A stretch of DNA of 64,000 nucleotides from VRUE01 sp963824215 (lineage in GTDB: Bacteria > Actinomycetota > Thermoleophilia > Solirubrobacterales > 70-9). The notes below the pieces were generated by a model. The model did not search any database. It saw only the letters and a program-made list of their open reading frames with translations, and had not been told where the DNA came from. Each line of letters starts with the position of its first letter. Within the stretch, counting starts at the first letter, position 1. The translations under genes were made by a program, and so were the position numbers. Location of the stretch: NCBI GenBank assembly GCA_963824215.1, contig CAWGOE010000004.1:1116001-1180000 (forward strand). Reading direction: 5' to 3'. Of the stretch, positions 50,075 to 59,769 are shown piece after piece.

Positions 50075-50592
50075 GCTCCGGCGACACAGCGATAACCCTG
50101 CGCTACGCGGACAGCATCGAGGAGATCGACGCGGTCGAGCCGCTATGGAACGCACTGCAAGAGCACCACGTGCGCATCACTCCGGAGCTTGACCCACAGA
50201 CGCCGAAGCGCGAGCTTGCCGATGCCTGGCGGATACGCCGCTCCAAGTACGAGCGCTGGCTCGAGGATCCCGAGACCTTCTTCATCATCGCCGAGGAGGA
50301 GAGCGGGCCGGTCGGCTACGCCTTCGTCACCGTGGGGCCGGGTTATGCGTCATGGAAGACGGGCGAGCGCGCCGGAGTGCTGGAGACCCTCTCCGTGCTG
50401 CCGGAGCGCCGCGGCAGCGGCGTCGGGGCGACCTTGATCGAGGCGGCGTGGAGCCGCCTCGCGGAGCTAGGCATCAACGACATGGCGATCACGACGACCA
50501 AGACCAACGTCGACTCCCACCGCTTCTACGAGCGCGAAGGATTCAGCCAAGCCTTCGTCGTCTACCACGGTCGTTGCCCGCGAGACCACTGA
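50071..50592 (+). CDS. GNAT-family N-acetyltransferase
   Basis: A 173-residue GNAT protein. The acetyl-CoA-binding motif A is LSVLPERRGSGVGATLIEAA, preceded by GYAFVTVGPG and followed by motif B-like TTKTNVDSHRFYEREGF. The acceptor cannot be predicted. Its ATG overlaps the hydrolase stop by 4 bases. The hairpin at 50594-50638 follows its stop at once and is probably the operon's terminator. Confidence 0.9.
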   Translation: MSSGDTAITLRYADSIEEIDAVEPLWNALQEHHVRITPELDPQTPKRELADAWRIRRSKYERWLEDPETFFIIAEEESGPVGYAFVTVGPGYASWKTGERAGVLETLSVLPERRGSGVGATLIEAAWSRLAELGINDMAITTTKTNVDSHRFYEREGFSQAFVVYHGRCPRDH

Positions 50593-50593
50593 G

Positions 50594-50638
50594 CGCGGTA
50601 GAGGTTTGAACCGCATAGCGCACCAAACCTCTACCGCG
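50594..50638. repeat. hairpin repeat G (second copy of the 3091 hairpin)
   Basis: 15-bp perfect arms, 50594-50608 and 50624-50638 (CGCGGTAGAGGTTTG and complement), identical to those at 3091-3137. The 15-base loop ends ATAGCGCAC, as in the first copy, but its first half differs. It sits between convergent genes, 2 bases after the GNAT stop. Confidence 0.85.
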
Positions 50639-50662
50639 GTCTGAGTGGAGTGGACAAGACCG

Positions 50663-51295
50663 CTATTTGCGACCCAGCGCCTCATCGATGAAGGGACCGA
50701 GCAGCTCGCCGGTGTGGGTGGCGGTGGCCTCGGGTGAGTCGCCCGGGGCGGTGACGTGGCTGATCGCGAGGCGGACCAGCGACTCGGCTAGCAGGCGTGC
50801 TTTGGCCGGTGGCGCTTGTGGCCAGCCCTCTTCGATCGTCGCCGTGAGGCGGGCGGTTGCCCACTGGACAACCGGCATCCCCTGGGTGGTGACGAAAGGC
50901 AGCAGGCCGGCGGTGCCGTCGTCGCTGAGCAGGATGCGGACCAGCGGATCCTCGCCGGCAGTGCGCAGGAAGGTCTCCAGGGCGGCGTCGATCGCGGCCC
51001 GCGGATCGTCGAGGTGTTGACGGACCGCGGTGTCCACCGCGTCGAGGAAGCGTTCGCCCTCGTGGATGACGAACGCCTGAGCGAACTCGTTACGGCTGCC
51101 GAACTCCTTGTAGAGGGTCTGGCGGCTGACGCCCGCCGCAGAAGCAATCTCGGCCATCGTGATCTCCGACCAGGGGCGCTGCTGGACCTCGTCGCGCGCA
51201 GCCGCGAACAGGGTCTCGCGCAGCAACTGCCGGGCCGCCTGTGGATATGGGGTGCGCGCCTCCACGGCGCCAATCGTGCCAGTGGCGGCGGTCAC
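50663..51295 (-). CDS. TetR-family regulator of the alkane operon
   Basis: A 210-residue TetR repressor. The HTH is ITMAEIASAAGVSRQTLYKEFGSRNEF at residues 45-72, followed by an all-helical ligand domain. It is the last gene of an alkB-rubA-tetR operon; its GTG overlaps the rubredoxin stop (GTGA). TetR genes in this position (AlkU/AlkX type) repress the alkane operon and sense fatty acids or alkanes. That role is inferred from context. Confidence 0.9.
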   Translation of the reverse strand: MTAATGTIGAVEARTPYPQAARQLLRETLFAAARDEVQQRPWSEITMAEIASAAGVSRQTLYKEFGSRNEFAQAFVIHEGERFLDAVDTAVRQHLDDPRAAIDAALETFLRTAGEDPLVRILLSDDGTAGLLPFVTTQGMPVVQWATARLTATIEEGWPQAPPAKARLLAESLVRLAISHVTAPGDSPEATATHTGELLGPFIDEALGRK

Positions 51296-51468
51296 CCCTC
51301 GTCGCTCTCCACGGGCTCGAAATCCACCTTGTCCCTAACACCGCAGTCGGGACAGTGCCAATCGTCTGGCACCTCGCTCCAGGGCGTGCCGGCCGGGAAG
51401 CCCTCGCGCGGGTGGCCGGCAGTCTCGTCGTAGACGTAGCCGCAGCCGGGGCAACGGAAGGCGCTCAT
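51292..51468 (-). CDS. rubA: rubredoxin
   Basis: A 58-residue rubredoxin with one Fe(Cys)4 site: Cys6-x2-Cys9 in FRCPGCGYVYDE and Cys39-x2-Cys42 in DWHCPDCGVRDK. The spacing and the WSEVPDDW segment match AlkG2-type electron-transfer rubredoxins. It would deliver electrons to AlkB, with which it overlaps by 4 bases (ATGA). No rubredoxin reductase is encoded nearby. Confidence 0.96.
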   Translation of the reverse strand: MSAFRCPGCGYVYDETAGHPREGFPAGTPWSEVPDDWHCPDCGVRDKVDFEPVESDEG

Positions 51469-52661
51469 GCTGCGCTCCCGTAGCGGGCCAGCACCCTGCG
51501 CTGCGCGCGCGGCTCGACGTTGGCACGGTCGAGGTCGCCGCCGTAGTGGTCGAGCAGGCGGCGGTCCATCACCCGCCGCCAGACCGGCGGGAACCAGGCG
51601 AGCACGATCATCCCCGCGTATCCGGTCGGCAGCTGCGGCGCCTCGTCGACGTGGCGCAGCGACTGGTAGCGGCGGGTCGGGTTGGCGTGATGGTCGCTGT
51701 GGCGCTGCAGGTGGTAGAGCAGGACGTTGGAGGCGACATTGTTGCTGTTCCAACTGTGCTCGGGTCGGCAGCGCTCGTAGCGTCCGTCCTCTTTCTTCTG
51801 CCGCATCAACCCGTAGTGCTCTAGGTAGTTGACGACCTCGAGCAGCGAGAAGCCGAGCACCGCCTGCAGCAGCAGGTAGGGCAGCACAACCGGGCCGAAG
51901 GCAATCGCCAGCAGCGCGAACAGGCCCAACGTCATCGTCCACGCCTGCAGGACGTCGTTGTGGATTGACCAAGGTGAGTGCCCCATCCGCTCCAGGCGCG
52001 CTCGCTCGAGGTCCCAGGCCGAGCTGAGGCTGCCGGAGACGGTGCGCGGCAAGAAGGCCCAGAAGCTCTCACCGAGGCGGGCGCTGGCGGGATCCTCCGG
52101 CGTTGCGACACGAACGTGGTGGCCGCGGTTGTGCTCGATGAAGAAGTGGCCGTAACCGCTCTGCGCCAACGCGACTTTGCTCAGCCACTTCTCCAGGTCG
52201 GCCCGCTTGTGGCCAAGCTCGTGGGCGGTGTTGATCGCGATCCCGCTGACCATGCCCATCGTCAGCGCCAGCCCGATGCTGTCGAGGGTCGAGAGGCCAC
52301 CGTCGGCCCAGAGCCAGCAGGCGAAGATCAGCCCCGCGTACTGGACCGGGATGAAGACATAGGTGCACCAGCGGTAATAGCGGTCCTGTTCGAGCCACTT
52401 GATCACGCTGTCGGGCGGATTCTCGGCATCCATGCCGACGAGGAAATCGAGCACGGGGAAGATCACGAAGACGAGCACCGGGCCGAAGAACCAGAAGGCG
52501 CCGAGCCCGGTTAGCTCGACCCCGCCCCAAGCAAGAAAGGGGAGCATCGGCACGATCAGCCCCAGCAGCCAGGCGTAGCGCTTGGGGTCCGACCAGGCGG
52601 CTGGGTTCACCTCAACGTCCGCCTGGTCGTGATCGTGATGGTCGTGGGTCGCTGCCTCCAC
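51465..52661 (-). CDS. alkB: alkane 1-monooxygenase
   Basis: A 398-residue membrane di-iron hydroxylase that oxidises the terminal methyl of n-alkanes. The eight-histidine motifs are NTAHELGHK, EHNRGHHVRV and LQRHSDHHANPTRRYQ, and the NYLEHYG signature is also present. About six membrane helices are visible. GTG 52661 is chosen over GTG 52667 because GGAGGA lies six bases upstream of it. The N-terminus is His-rich (THDHHDHDQ). It heads alkB-rubA-tetR. Upstream, TTGACA (52728-52723) and TAAACC (52707-52702), spaced 15, may be its promoter. Confidence 0.95.
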   Translation of the reverse strand: MEAATHDHHDHDQADVEVNPAAWSDPKRYAWLLGLIVPMLPFLAWGGVELTGLGAFWFFGPVLVFVIFPVLDFLVGMDAENPPDSVIKWLEQDRYYRWCTYVFIPVQYAGLIFACWLWADGGLSTLDSIGLALTMGMVSGIAINTAHELGHKRADLEKWLSKVALAQSGYGHFFIEHNRGHHVRVATPEDPASARLGESFWAFLPRTVSGSLSSAWDLERARLERMGHSPWSIHNDVLQAWTMTLGLFALLAIAFGPVVLPYLLLQAVLGFSLLEVVNYLEHYGLMRQKKEDGRYERCRPEHSWNSNNVASNVLLYHLQRHSDHHANPTRRYQSLRHVDEAPQLPTGYAGMIVLAWFPPVWRRVMDRRLLDHYGGDLDRANVEPRAQRRVLARYGSAA

Positions 52662-52776
52662 GGGCACTCCTCCTTGTCAGATCGCCTTCAATCGTCTGCT
52701 TGGTTTACAGATTACCCCACTTTGTCAATTAACGCAACACAACAGGCACGCTTGTATCTCGCCAAGCCCGCAAAAG

Positions 52777-52806
52777 CCAAGCAGGTCGGGGGAGATGCGC
52801 CGGTTT
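52777..52806. repeat. repeat J, shortened relative of the 29788 element
   Basis: The stretch CCAAGCAGGTCGGGGGA followed by GATGCGCCGGTTT is present here contiguously. In the inverted repeat at 29788-29911 the same two blocks occur at 29803-29819 and about 29887-29899, separated by some 67 bases. This copy therefore looks like that element with its interior deleted. It lies upstream of secG and contributes its -35 region. Confidence 0.6.
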
Positions 52807-52831
52807 GCAGCGGGCCGATCATGGATACACT
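52805..52831 (+). promoter_or_regulatory. candidate leaderless promoter of secG
   Basis: TTGCAG (52805-52810) and TACACT (52826-52831), spacing 15, precede the GTG of secG by six bases. No ribosome-binding site is present, consistent with a leaderless message. The same TACACT hexamer lies seven bases before the leader GTG at 11497. Confidence 0.4.
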
Positions 52832-52837
52832 TGCCCC

Positions 52838-53062
52838 GTGTACACGCTGCTCGCACTTCTGCAGGTGATCATCGCCGGCCTCGTGATCTTCCTGGTGCTC
52901 TTGCACTCGGGCAAAGATGCCGGCCTCTCCGGCGCCTTCGGCATCGGTGGCGGCGGCAGCTCCTTCGGCGGCGGCTCGATGGTCGAGCGCAACCTGGATC
53001 GAGCGACGATCTTCTTCTCGATCCTCTTCGTGATCAACACGCTCGTACTGCTGAAGATCTAG
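52838..53062 (+). CDS. secG: preprotein translocase subunit SecG
   Basis: A 74-residue two-helix membrane protein (LLALLQVIIAGLVIFLVLL and IFFSILFVINTLVLLKI) with the cytoplasmic Gly-rich SecG loop, HSGKDAGLSGAFG then GGGGSSFGG. It is the small accessory subunit of the SecYEG channel. The GTG at 52838 is the only start consistent with the family length; upstream residues in this frame are not SecG-like. Confidence 0.93.
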   Translation: MYTLLALLQVIIAGLVIFLVLLHSGKDAGLSGAFGIGGGGSSFGGGSMVERNLDRATIFFSILFVINTLVLLKI

Positions 53063-53081
53063 GCTCGGTCGAGTCCGGGCG

Positions 53082-54098
53082 CTACCAGCTCTGAGCGAGC
53101 CGGGTGTTGAAAGGCGCGCCGGCGATCGGAACCCGCGGCGCGCCGAGGAAGGAGACGCCGAGCGAGCCAGACCAGGTCTTCGGCTGGCCCGGCCCGCGCT
53201 GGAAGACACCCTCTCCGATGAACGGGGCCGGAGGCGAGACCGTGGCCCCGGCGAGGGAGTCGTCGAAGGCAAAGGTCGAGCTCGCCCCGCGAACGCTGGC
53301 GAAGCGGGCGATCCCAAGCCTCCCTTCGACGCTCAGGTCCATCGCGACGAAGCGCGGTTCGCCGCCCTCACGCACCCGTACCCCAAACAGGGTCCACGCG
53401 AGGGGCAGTTTCCGACTGGCGACGAAGGTCGTGAGCTTGGGTCTCCCGCTCGGCTGGGTCGGCACCCCCTGCACCGACGAGAGGGCGAGCCCCGTGGGCA
53501 GAGTCGTGCCCGCGAGGCACCTCGCGAGGGCCTCGAAGTCGATCGACGCGCCCCGCGCGCGGTGGGTCGCGGCGGACGTGTAGCCGCCCTCGCCACGGAA
53601 GCGCAGCGTGCCGACGAAGAAGCCGAGCCGAGCGATCACCCTGTTGCTCGATCGCCCGCAGCCGGCGCCCCTGGTGGCTCGAATCTCCCTCCCGCTAGGC
53701 CGAAAGCGAACCGCGATTCGGCCGCGGTCGGCAAAGGAAGCCTCGATCGAGGTTGGGGTGACCTTCCCGTGGGCGAGATAGGTGGTGGTCGAGAACCGCC
53801 TGACGCCGGCATCGAGCCTGGGGCGCTGACGGTTGCCGACGCTCAATCCGACGGTCTGACCGTAGGCCACGACGCCGATCCGGAAGCCGTCCCGATTCGT
53901 GAAGCGAAGCTCCGAGACGGCGAGCTCCGGCCGTGGCATCCTGGAGCCTGGGCCTTTGGCCAGCAATGCCAGCTCATCGCTCACCCGGGTGACCCTGGAG
54001 TGAAGCGCCGGCGCAGGCGGCAGCATGGCCGCCGCCGTGGCGGGCACCAGCAGGGCGGCCACGGCGGTGACGCCGGCCAGCAGGCGAGGTCGCCTCAT
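53082..54098 (-). CDS. secreted hypothetical protein
   Basis: A 338-residue exported protein with signal peptide RLLAGVTAVAALLVPATAAA. The mature chain is beta-rich, with a cysteine pair at GAGCGRSSN and LARCLAG. Two segments show a loosely repeated pattern (FADRGRIAVRFRPSGREI; PFIGEGVFQRGPG), suggesting a beta-sandwich duplication. No family was recognised. Its ATG overlaps the stop of the upstream serine protease gene, so the two exported proteins are co-expressed. Confidence 0.7.
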   Translation of the reverse strand: MRRPRLLAGVTAVAALLVPATAAAMLPPAPALHSRVTRVSDELALLAKGPGSRMPRPELAVSELRFTNRDGFRIGVVAYGQTVGLSVGNRQRPRLDAGVRRFSTTTYLAHGKVTPTSIEASFADRGRIAVRFRPSGREIRATRGAGCGRSSNRVIARLGFFVGTLRFRGEGGYTSAATHRARGASIDFEALARCLAGTTLPTGLALSSVQGVPTQPSGRPKLTTFVASRKLPLAWTLFGVRVREGGEPRFVAMDLSVEGRLGIARFASVRGASSTFAFDDSLAGATVSPPAPFIGEGVFQRGPGQPKTWSGSLGVSFLGAPRVPIAGAPFNTRLAQSW

Positions 54099-55066
54099 CC
54101 CACCCTGCCGGCACGTCGATACAGCTCCCGCACCTCGCCGCCGAAGTAGGAACCAAAATTGGTAGTCGGATCGTTGAGGTAGCCATAGTTGGTCACCCCG
54201 TTGAGCACGTTGTCGCGGATCGTCCAGCCGCCCCCAGAAGCCCCGCCGGTGACCTCGCAGCTCAATGCAAGATTGAGCGGGCCGGGTTGCAGAAACGAGA
54301 GGATGTCGTGCCCGAGGAAGGGCGCACCGGCGCAGAGCCTTTGGGTGGTCCCGTCGAAAGGCGGCGCCGCCGGATAGCCGTGGACGTCGAAGACCTGCCT
54401 CGGCGAAAGGCCAAAGGCGATGTCATAGCCGCCAACCGCCTCGGTGAGCGTCTGACCGCGTTCGTTGTGGGCGACGACCGCCGCACCGACGTCCGCGTTC
54501 CCGCTCTCCCACGTCACCCACGAGCCGGTTGCCCCGAGCCACCTGGCGACGAACACACCGAACGGACGAACGCCGTCGTGGTAGCCGGGGACGAAGATCC
54601 AGTCCCGGTTGAACCAGCGGCCGAACTGGTGGACGCAGTGCCCGGCGGTGATGACGACGCTGCGATTGGGCGAGTGGACAGCCGTGCCCGAGCAGCGACC
54701 CAGGCCAGACCTTCCCGGCTCGGCGATGAAAATCGCCCCGTTCTGCCTGAAGCCCGGGGCCGCCGGGTCGGGCACCACCACCGGGTCGGGGGCGGACCCG
54801 CCGGCGTCCACCGCCGGCAGCTCGCCTGCTGAGGACGCCTGGGCGACCCGCGCCAAGCCTCCCCCCTCCCGCCGGCTCGCCGCCAACGGACGCGCTTGGC
54901 GCATCCGGTCCGGCGTCCAGAAACGCAGCGCCTCGCGCACGGAGGTGGTGGAAGTTGCCGCGGGCGGCTTGGCAGCGGCCTTGGCGGAGACCGCGGGGGC
55001 GAGCATGGCCAGGCATACGAGGGCGAGAGCTCGCGCAGAACGAAGTGGGCGCCCCTGTGTACTCAC
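54095..55066 (-). CDS. secreted trypsin-like serine protease (S1 family)
   Basis: A 323-residue exported protease. After the signal peptide and a pro-region of about 80 residues, the triad is His143 in ITAGHCV, Asp192 in GNADVGAAVV and Ser277 in TGGASGGGW. Cysteines near the His (RCSGTAV/GHC) and Ser (LSCEVTGG, RLCAGAPF) fit S1 disulfides. It follows ccmF by 9 bases and overlaps a secreted protein of unknown function, which could be a partner or substrate. The GTG start has no clear ribosome-binding site. Confidence 0.87.
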   Translation of the reverse strand: MSTQGRPLRSARALALVCLAMLAPAVSAKAAAKPPAATSTTSVREALRFWTPDRMRQARPLAASRREGGGLARVAQASSAGELPAVDAGGSAPDPVVVPDPAAPGFRQNGAIFIAEPGRSGLGRCSGTAVHSPNRSVVITAGHCVHQFGRWFNRDWIFVPGYHDGVRPFGVFVARWLGATGSWVTWESGNADVGAAVVAHNERGQTLTEAVGGYDIAFGLSPRQVFDVHGYPAAPPFDGTTQRLCAGAPFLGHDILSFLQPGPLNLALSCEVTGGASGGGWTIRDNVLNGVTNYGYLNDPTTNFGSYFGGEVRELYRRAGRVG

Positions 55067-55075
55067 CGAGGCAGA

Positions 55076-57470
<2,395 letters not shown>

Positions 57471-57481
<11 letters not shown>

Positions 57482-57884
57482 CCGTGTCGGAGCTCTTGGT
57501 GGTGAACTTCGAGGGACACTTGGTGACCAGGGTGTCGGGCTCGCCGACGAAGACGCCGTTCTCGACGGTGCCGTTGAGGATGATCTCGCGCCCGCCGCGG
57601 AAGGGGTCGGGGACGGTGCCCGTGTAGGTGACGGGGATGCTCTGGCTGGCGTCATCACGATCGGCGACGCGGAAACGCAGGCCCTCCCCCTCACGGCTAA
57701 CCGAGCCCTTCACGACCCTGCCGGTCAGCTGGTAGCTCGTGCCGGGCGCCGCGTCGAGAAGCTGCGAGGGCTCCTTGGCCTCGGTCGAGGCACTGAATGA
57801 GGTGTAGATCAGGCCGACGGCGAGCAGCACGGCGACGCCGAGCGCGACCACGAGCCGGATCTGTCGCTTGCGCTGGGGATCCAT
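57471..57884 (-). CDS. ccmE: haem chaperone CcmE, cysteine variant
   Basis: A 137-residue protein: one N-terminal membrane helix (LVVALGVAVLLAVGLIYTSF) and an OB-fold domain (TGRVVKGSVSREGEGLRFRV, IPVTYTGTVPDPFRGGREII). The usual haem-binding His is replaced by Cys123 in TKCPSKF, as in the Cys-type CcmE of System I* organisms, though the partner aromatic at +4 is Phe rather than Tyr. It would carry haem covalently to CcmF, whose gene overlaps it. No ccmABCDGH genes are in the window. Confidence 0.9.
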
Positions 57885-57914
57885 GGACGGTGGATTATCG
57901 CAAGGTGGGTTGGG

Positions 57915-57984
57915 GAGCGAGTGCGTGGGGGGTCGGCGGACGCGCTTCGCGCTGAGTGTCCGGCGACCCCCCACGCACTCGCTC
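57915..57984. repeat. 70-bp inverted repeat H
   Basis: Arms 57915-57941 and 57958-57984: 21 perfect outer pairs, one G/G mismatch, then five more pairs, with a 16-base loop. It contains GGGGGGTCG and GTGTCC, similar in flavour to the other long inverted repeats. Unlike those, it lies between divergent genes (ccmE and an SDR), so it is not only a terminator of convergent genes. Confidence 0.85.
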
Positions 57985-58015
57985 TCGATAAGCCGAAATT
58001 GAGAGAATCGGGCCC

Positions 58016-58720
58016 ATGAGTAATGACCCAGTGCTGCTTGTCACCGGAGCTTCTAGTGGCATCGGCGCCGCCACGGCGCGGGCGGCTGCCGGCACGCACC
58101 GGCTGGTGCTGGCGGCGCGGCGCATGGAGCCGCTGCAGGAGCTGGTCGAGGAGCTTGGCGGTGAGGAGCGGGCGATCGCCGTCACCTGCGACGTCACCGA
58201 GTGGGATCAGGTCGAGGCGATGGCGGCAACCGCTCTTGACCGGTTCGGCCGCATCGACGTCGTCTTCGCCAACGCTGGCTTCGGGGCCACCCGGGGCTTT
58301 CTCGAGGAGTCGCCCGAGCACTGGCGCTCGATGGTTCTGACCAACGTCTACGGCGTCGCGCTGACGATCCGCGCCACCCTTCCCCACCTGCTCGAGCGTG
58401 GTGACGGACATTTCGTCGTCACCAGCTCGGTCGCCGGGCGGCGGGCGCTGCCGGGCTCGCTCTACTCGGCCACTAAGTGGGCGGCGACGGCGATCGGCGA
58501 GGCGCTGCGCGCCGAGCTGCGCCAGATGCACGAGAACCACGCGATCAAGGTGACCCTGATCGAGCCGGGCATGGTCGACACGCCGTTCTTCGATAACCGG
58601 CCCGGCGAGTGGGCGCTACAGGACGACGACATCGCCCGTGCCGTGATCTACGCGCTCGAGCAGCCGGGCAACGTCGACGTCAACGAGATCCTGATCCGCC
58701 CGACGAGCCAGCCGATCTGA
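58016..58720 (+). CDS. short-chain dehydrogenase/reductase
   Basis: A 234-residue classical SDR with TGASSGIGAATARAAAG for NAD(P), FANAGFGA, VVTSSVAGRRALPGSL and the catalytic Tyr/Lys in YSATKWAATAIGE. The end, NVDVNEILIRPTSQPI, is typical of YdfG-like SDRs. It starts with ATG at 58016 and overlaps the convergent glycosyltransferase gene by 41 bases at its 3' end. Substrate unknown. Confidence 0.9.
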   Translation: MSNDPVLLVTGASSGIGAATARAAAGTHRLVLAARRMEPLQELVEELGGEERAIAVTCDVTEWDQVEAMAATALDRFGRIDVVFANAGFGATRGFLEESPEHWRSMVLTNVYGVALTIRATLPHLLERGDGHFVVTSSVAGRRALPGSLYSATKWAATAIGEALRAELRQMHENHAIKVTLIEPGMVDTPFFDNRPGEWALQDDDIARAVIYALEQPGNVDVNEILIRPTSQPI

Positions 58721-59735
58721 GCAGCAGGCGCACCGCGCGCCAGTAGCTGCGCAGAGCGAGGCGGGCCGGTGCCGAGCGGGCAATAGCAGGGATGAAGGGT
58801 GAGTCGAGGTCGGGGGTAAGCCAGGCGGCGAACTCTGCTGCGCTCACCGTGCGGGCGGCCTGAATCTGGCGCCGCTCGCGCAGCAGGCGGGGCAGCCAAC
58901 GCACGACTTCGCCGATCGCGGCGAGTTTCTGTCGTCCCCAGCCAGCTGCGATCGAGGCTGGGATCAGGGCAAGCTCGGTGAGGATCAACGCTGGGGTCAG
59001 AAGAGCCAGCAGGCTCGCTGGGTAGACGCGGATCAGGAAAGCCCAGCGGTTGCGCTCTAGCCAGCGCCACTTGTGCTCGCGGGCGCCGAACTCGTAGTCG
59101 TGATCGACGATCGCCGTCGGCTCGATCCCCAGCGCGCCGCCCGCGAGCCGCAAGCGCAACGAGACGTCGACGTCCTCGTGGTAGAGGAAGAAGCGCCCGG
59201 GGAAGCCGCCGAGTCGCTCCCAGGTGCTGCGTGGAATCGCCAGACAGGCACCGGAGAGGGCCGCGACCTCTCCGGCCACCGGCGCCGCCTCGATCGGCTC
59301 TCCATGACCGCCGGCCCAGACGATGCCGGTGAAATGGATCGGGTTTCCGGCGGAGTTGATTGTCCTACCGTCGCCGTTCGCAACAAGCGCCTGCCAAGCG
59401 GCCCAGCCGCGCTGCTCTAGCCAAGGAAGCCTGATCGCCTCGCCGAAGCCGGCCCGTGGCGCCGCATCTGGGTTGAGGATGATGAGCAGGTCCCCCGAAG
59501 CGTGCCTGGCGCCCTCATTGCAGCCGGCGGCGAAGCCGAGGTTGCCCCCCGTGCGCACGATCCGCGCCGCCGGCGCCAGTGCCGCCACGGCATCGGGCGT
59601 TCCGTCGGAGGAGTCGTTGTCGACGAGGATCAGCTCGTCCCCCTCCCCCAGCTCGGGTAGCAATGCAGGCAGAGTCCGGGCCAGCTCCTCGCGGCTGTTC
59701 CAGGCGACTATGAGAACCGAAAGCGTCGGGCGCAC
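58680..59735 (-). CDS. family 2 glycosyltransferase
   Basis: A 351-residue GT-A glycosyltransferase: SVLIVAWNSREELARTLPAL, VDNDSSDGTPD, NLGFAAGCNEGA, the metal-binding ILNPDAAP (DXD equivalent) and GGFPGRFFLYHEDVDVSLR. Rhamnosyltransferase-like GT2 enzymes share this pattern. Hydrophobic stretches after residue 230 suggest membrane association. The GTG start is at 59735. Its last 41 bases overlap the SDR gene on the other strand. Confidence 0.9.
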   Translation of the reverse strand: MRPTLSVLIVAWNSREELARTLPALLPELGEGDELILVDNDSSDGTPDAVAALAPAARIVRTGGNLGFAAGCNEGARHASGDLLIILNPDAAPRAGFGEAIRLPWLEQRGWAAWQALVANGDGRTINSAGNPIHFTGIVWAGGHGEPIEAAPVAGEVAALSGACLAIPRSTWERLGGFPGRFFLYHEDVDVSLRLRLAGGALGIEPTAIVDHDYEFGAREHKWRWLERNRWAFLIRVYPASLLALLTPALILTELALIPASIAAGWGRQKLAAIGEVVRWLPRLLRERRQIQAARTVSAAEFAAWLTPDLDSPFIPAIARSAPARLALRSYWRAVRLLLRSAGSSGGSGSR

Positions 59736-59769
59736 CGACGCCGCAGGCTATTCGGTCCTCGCCGACGTG

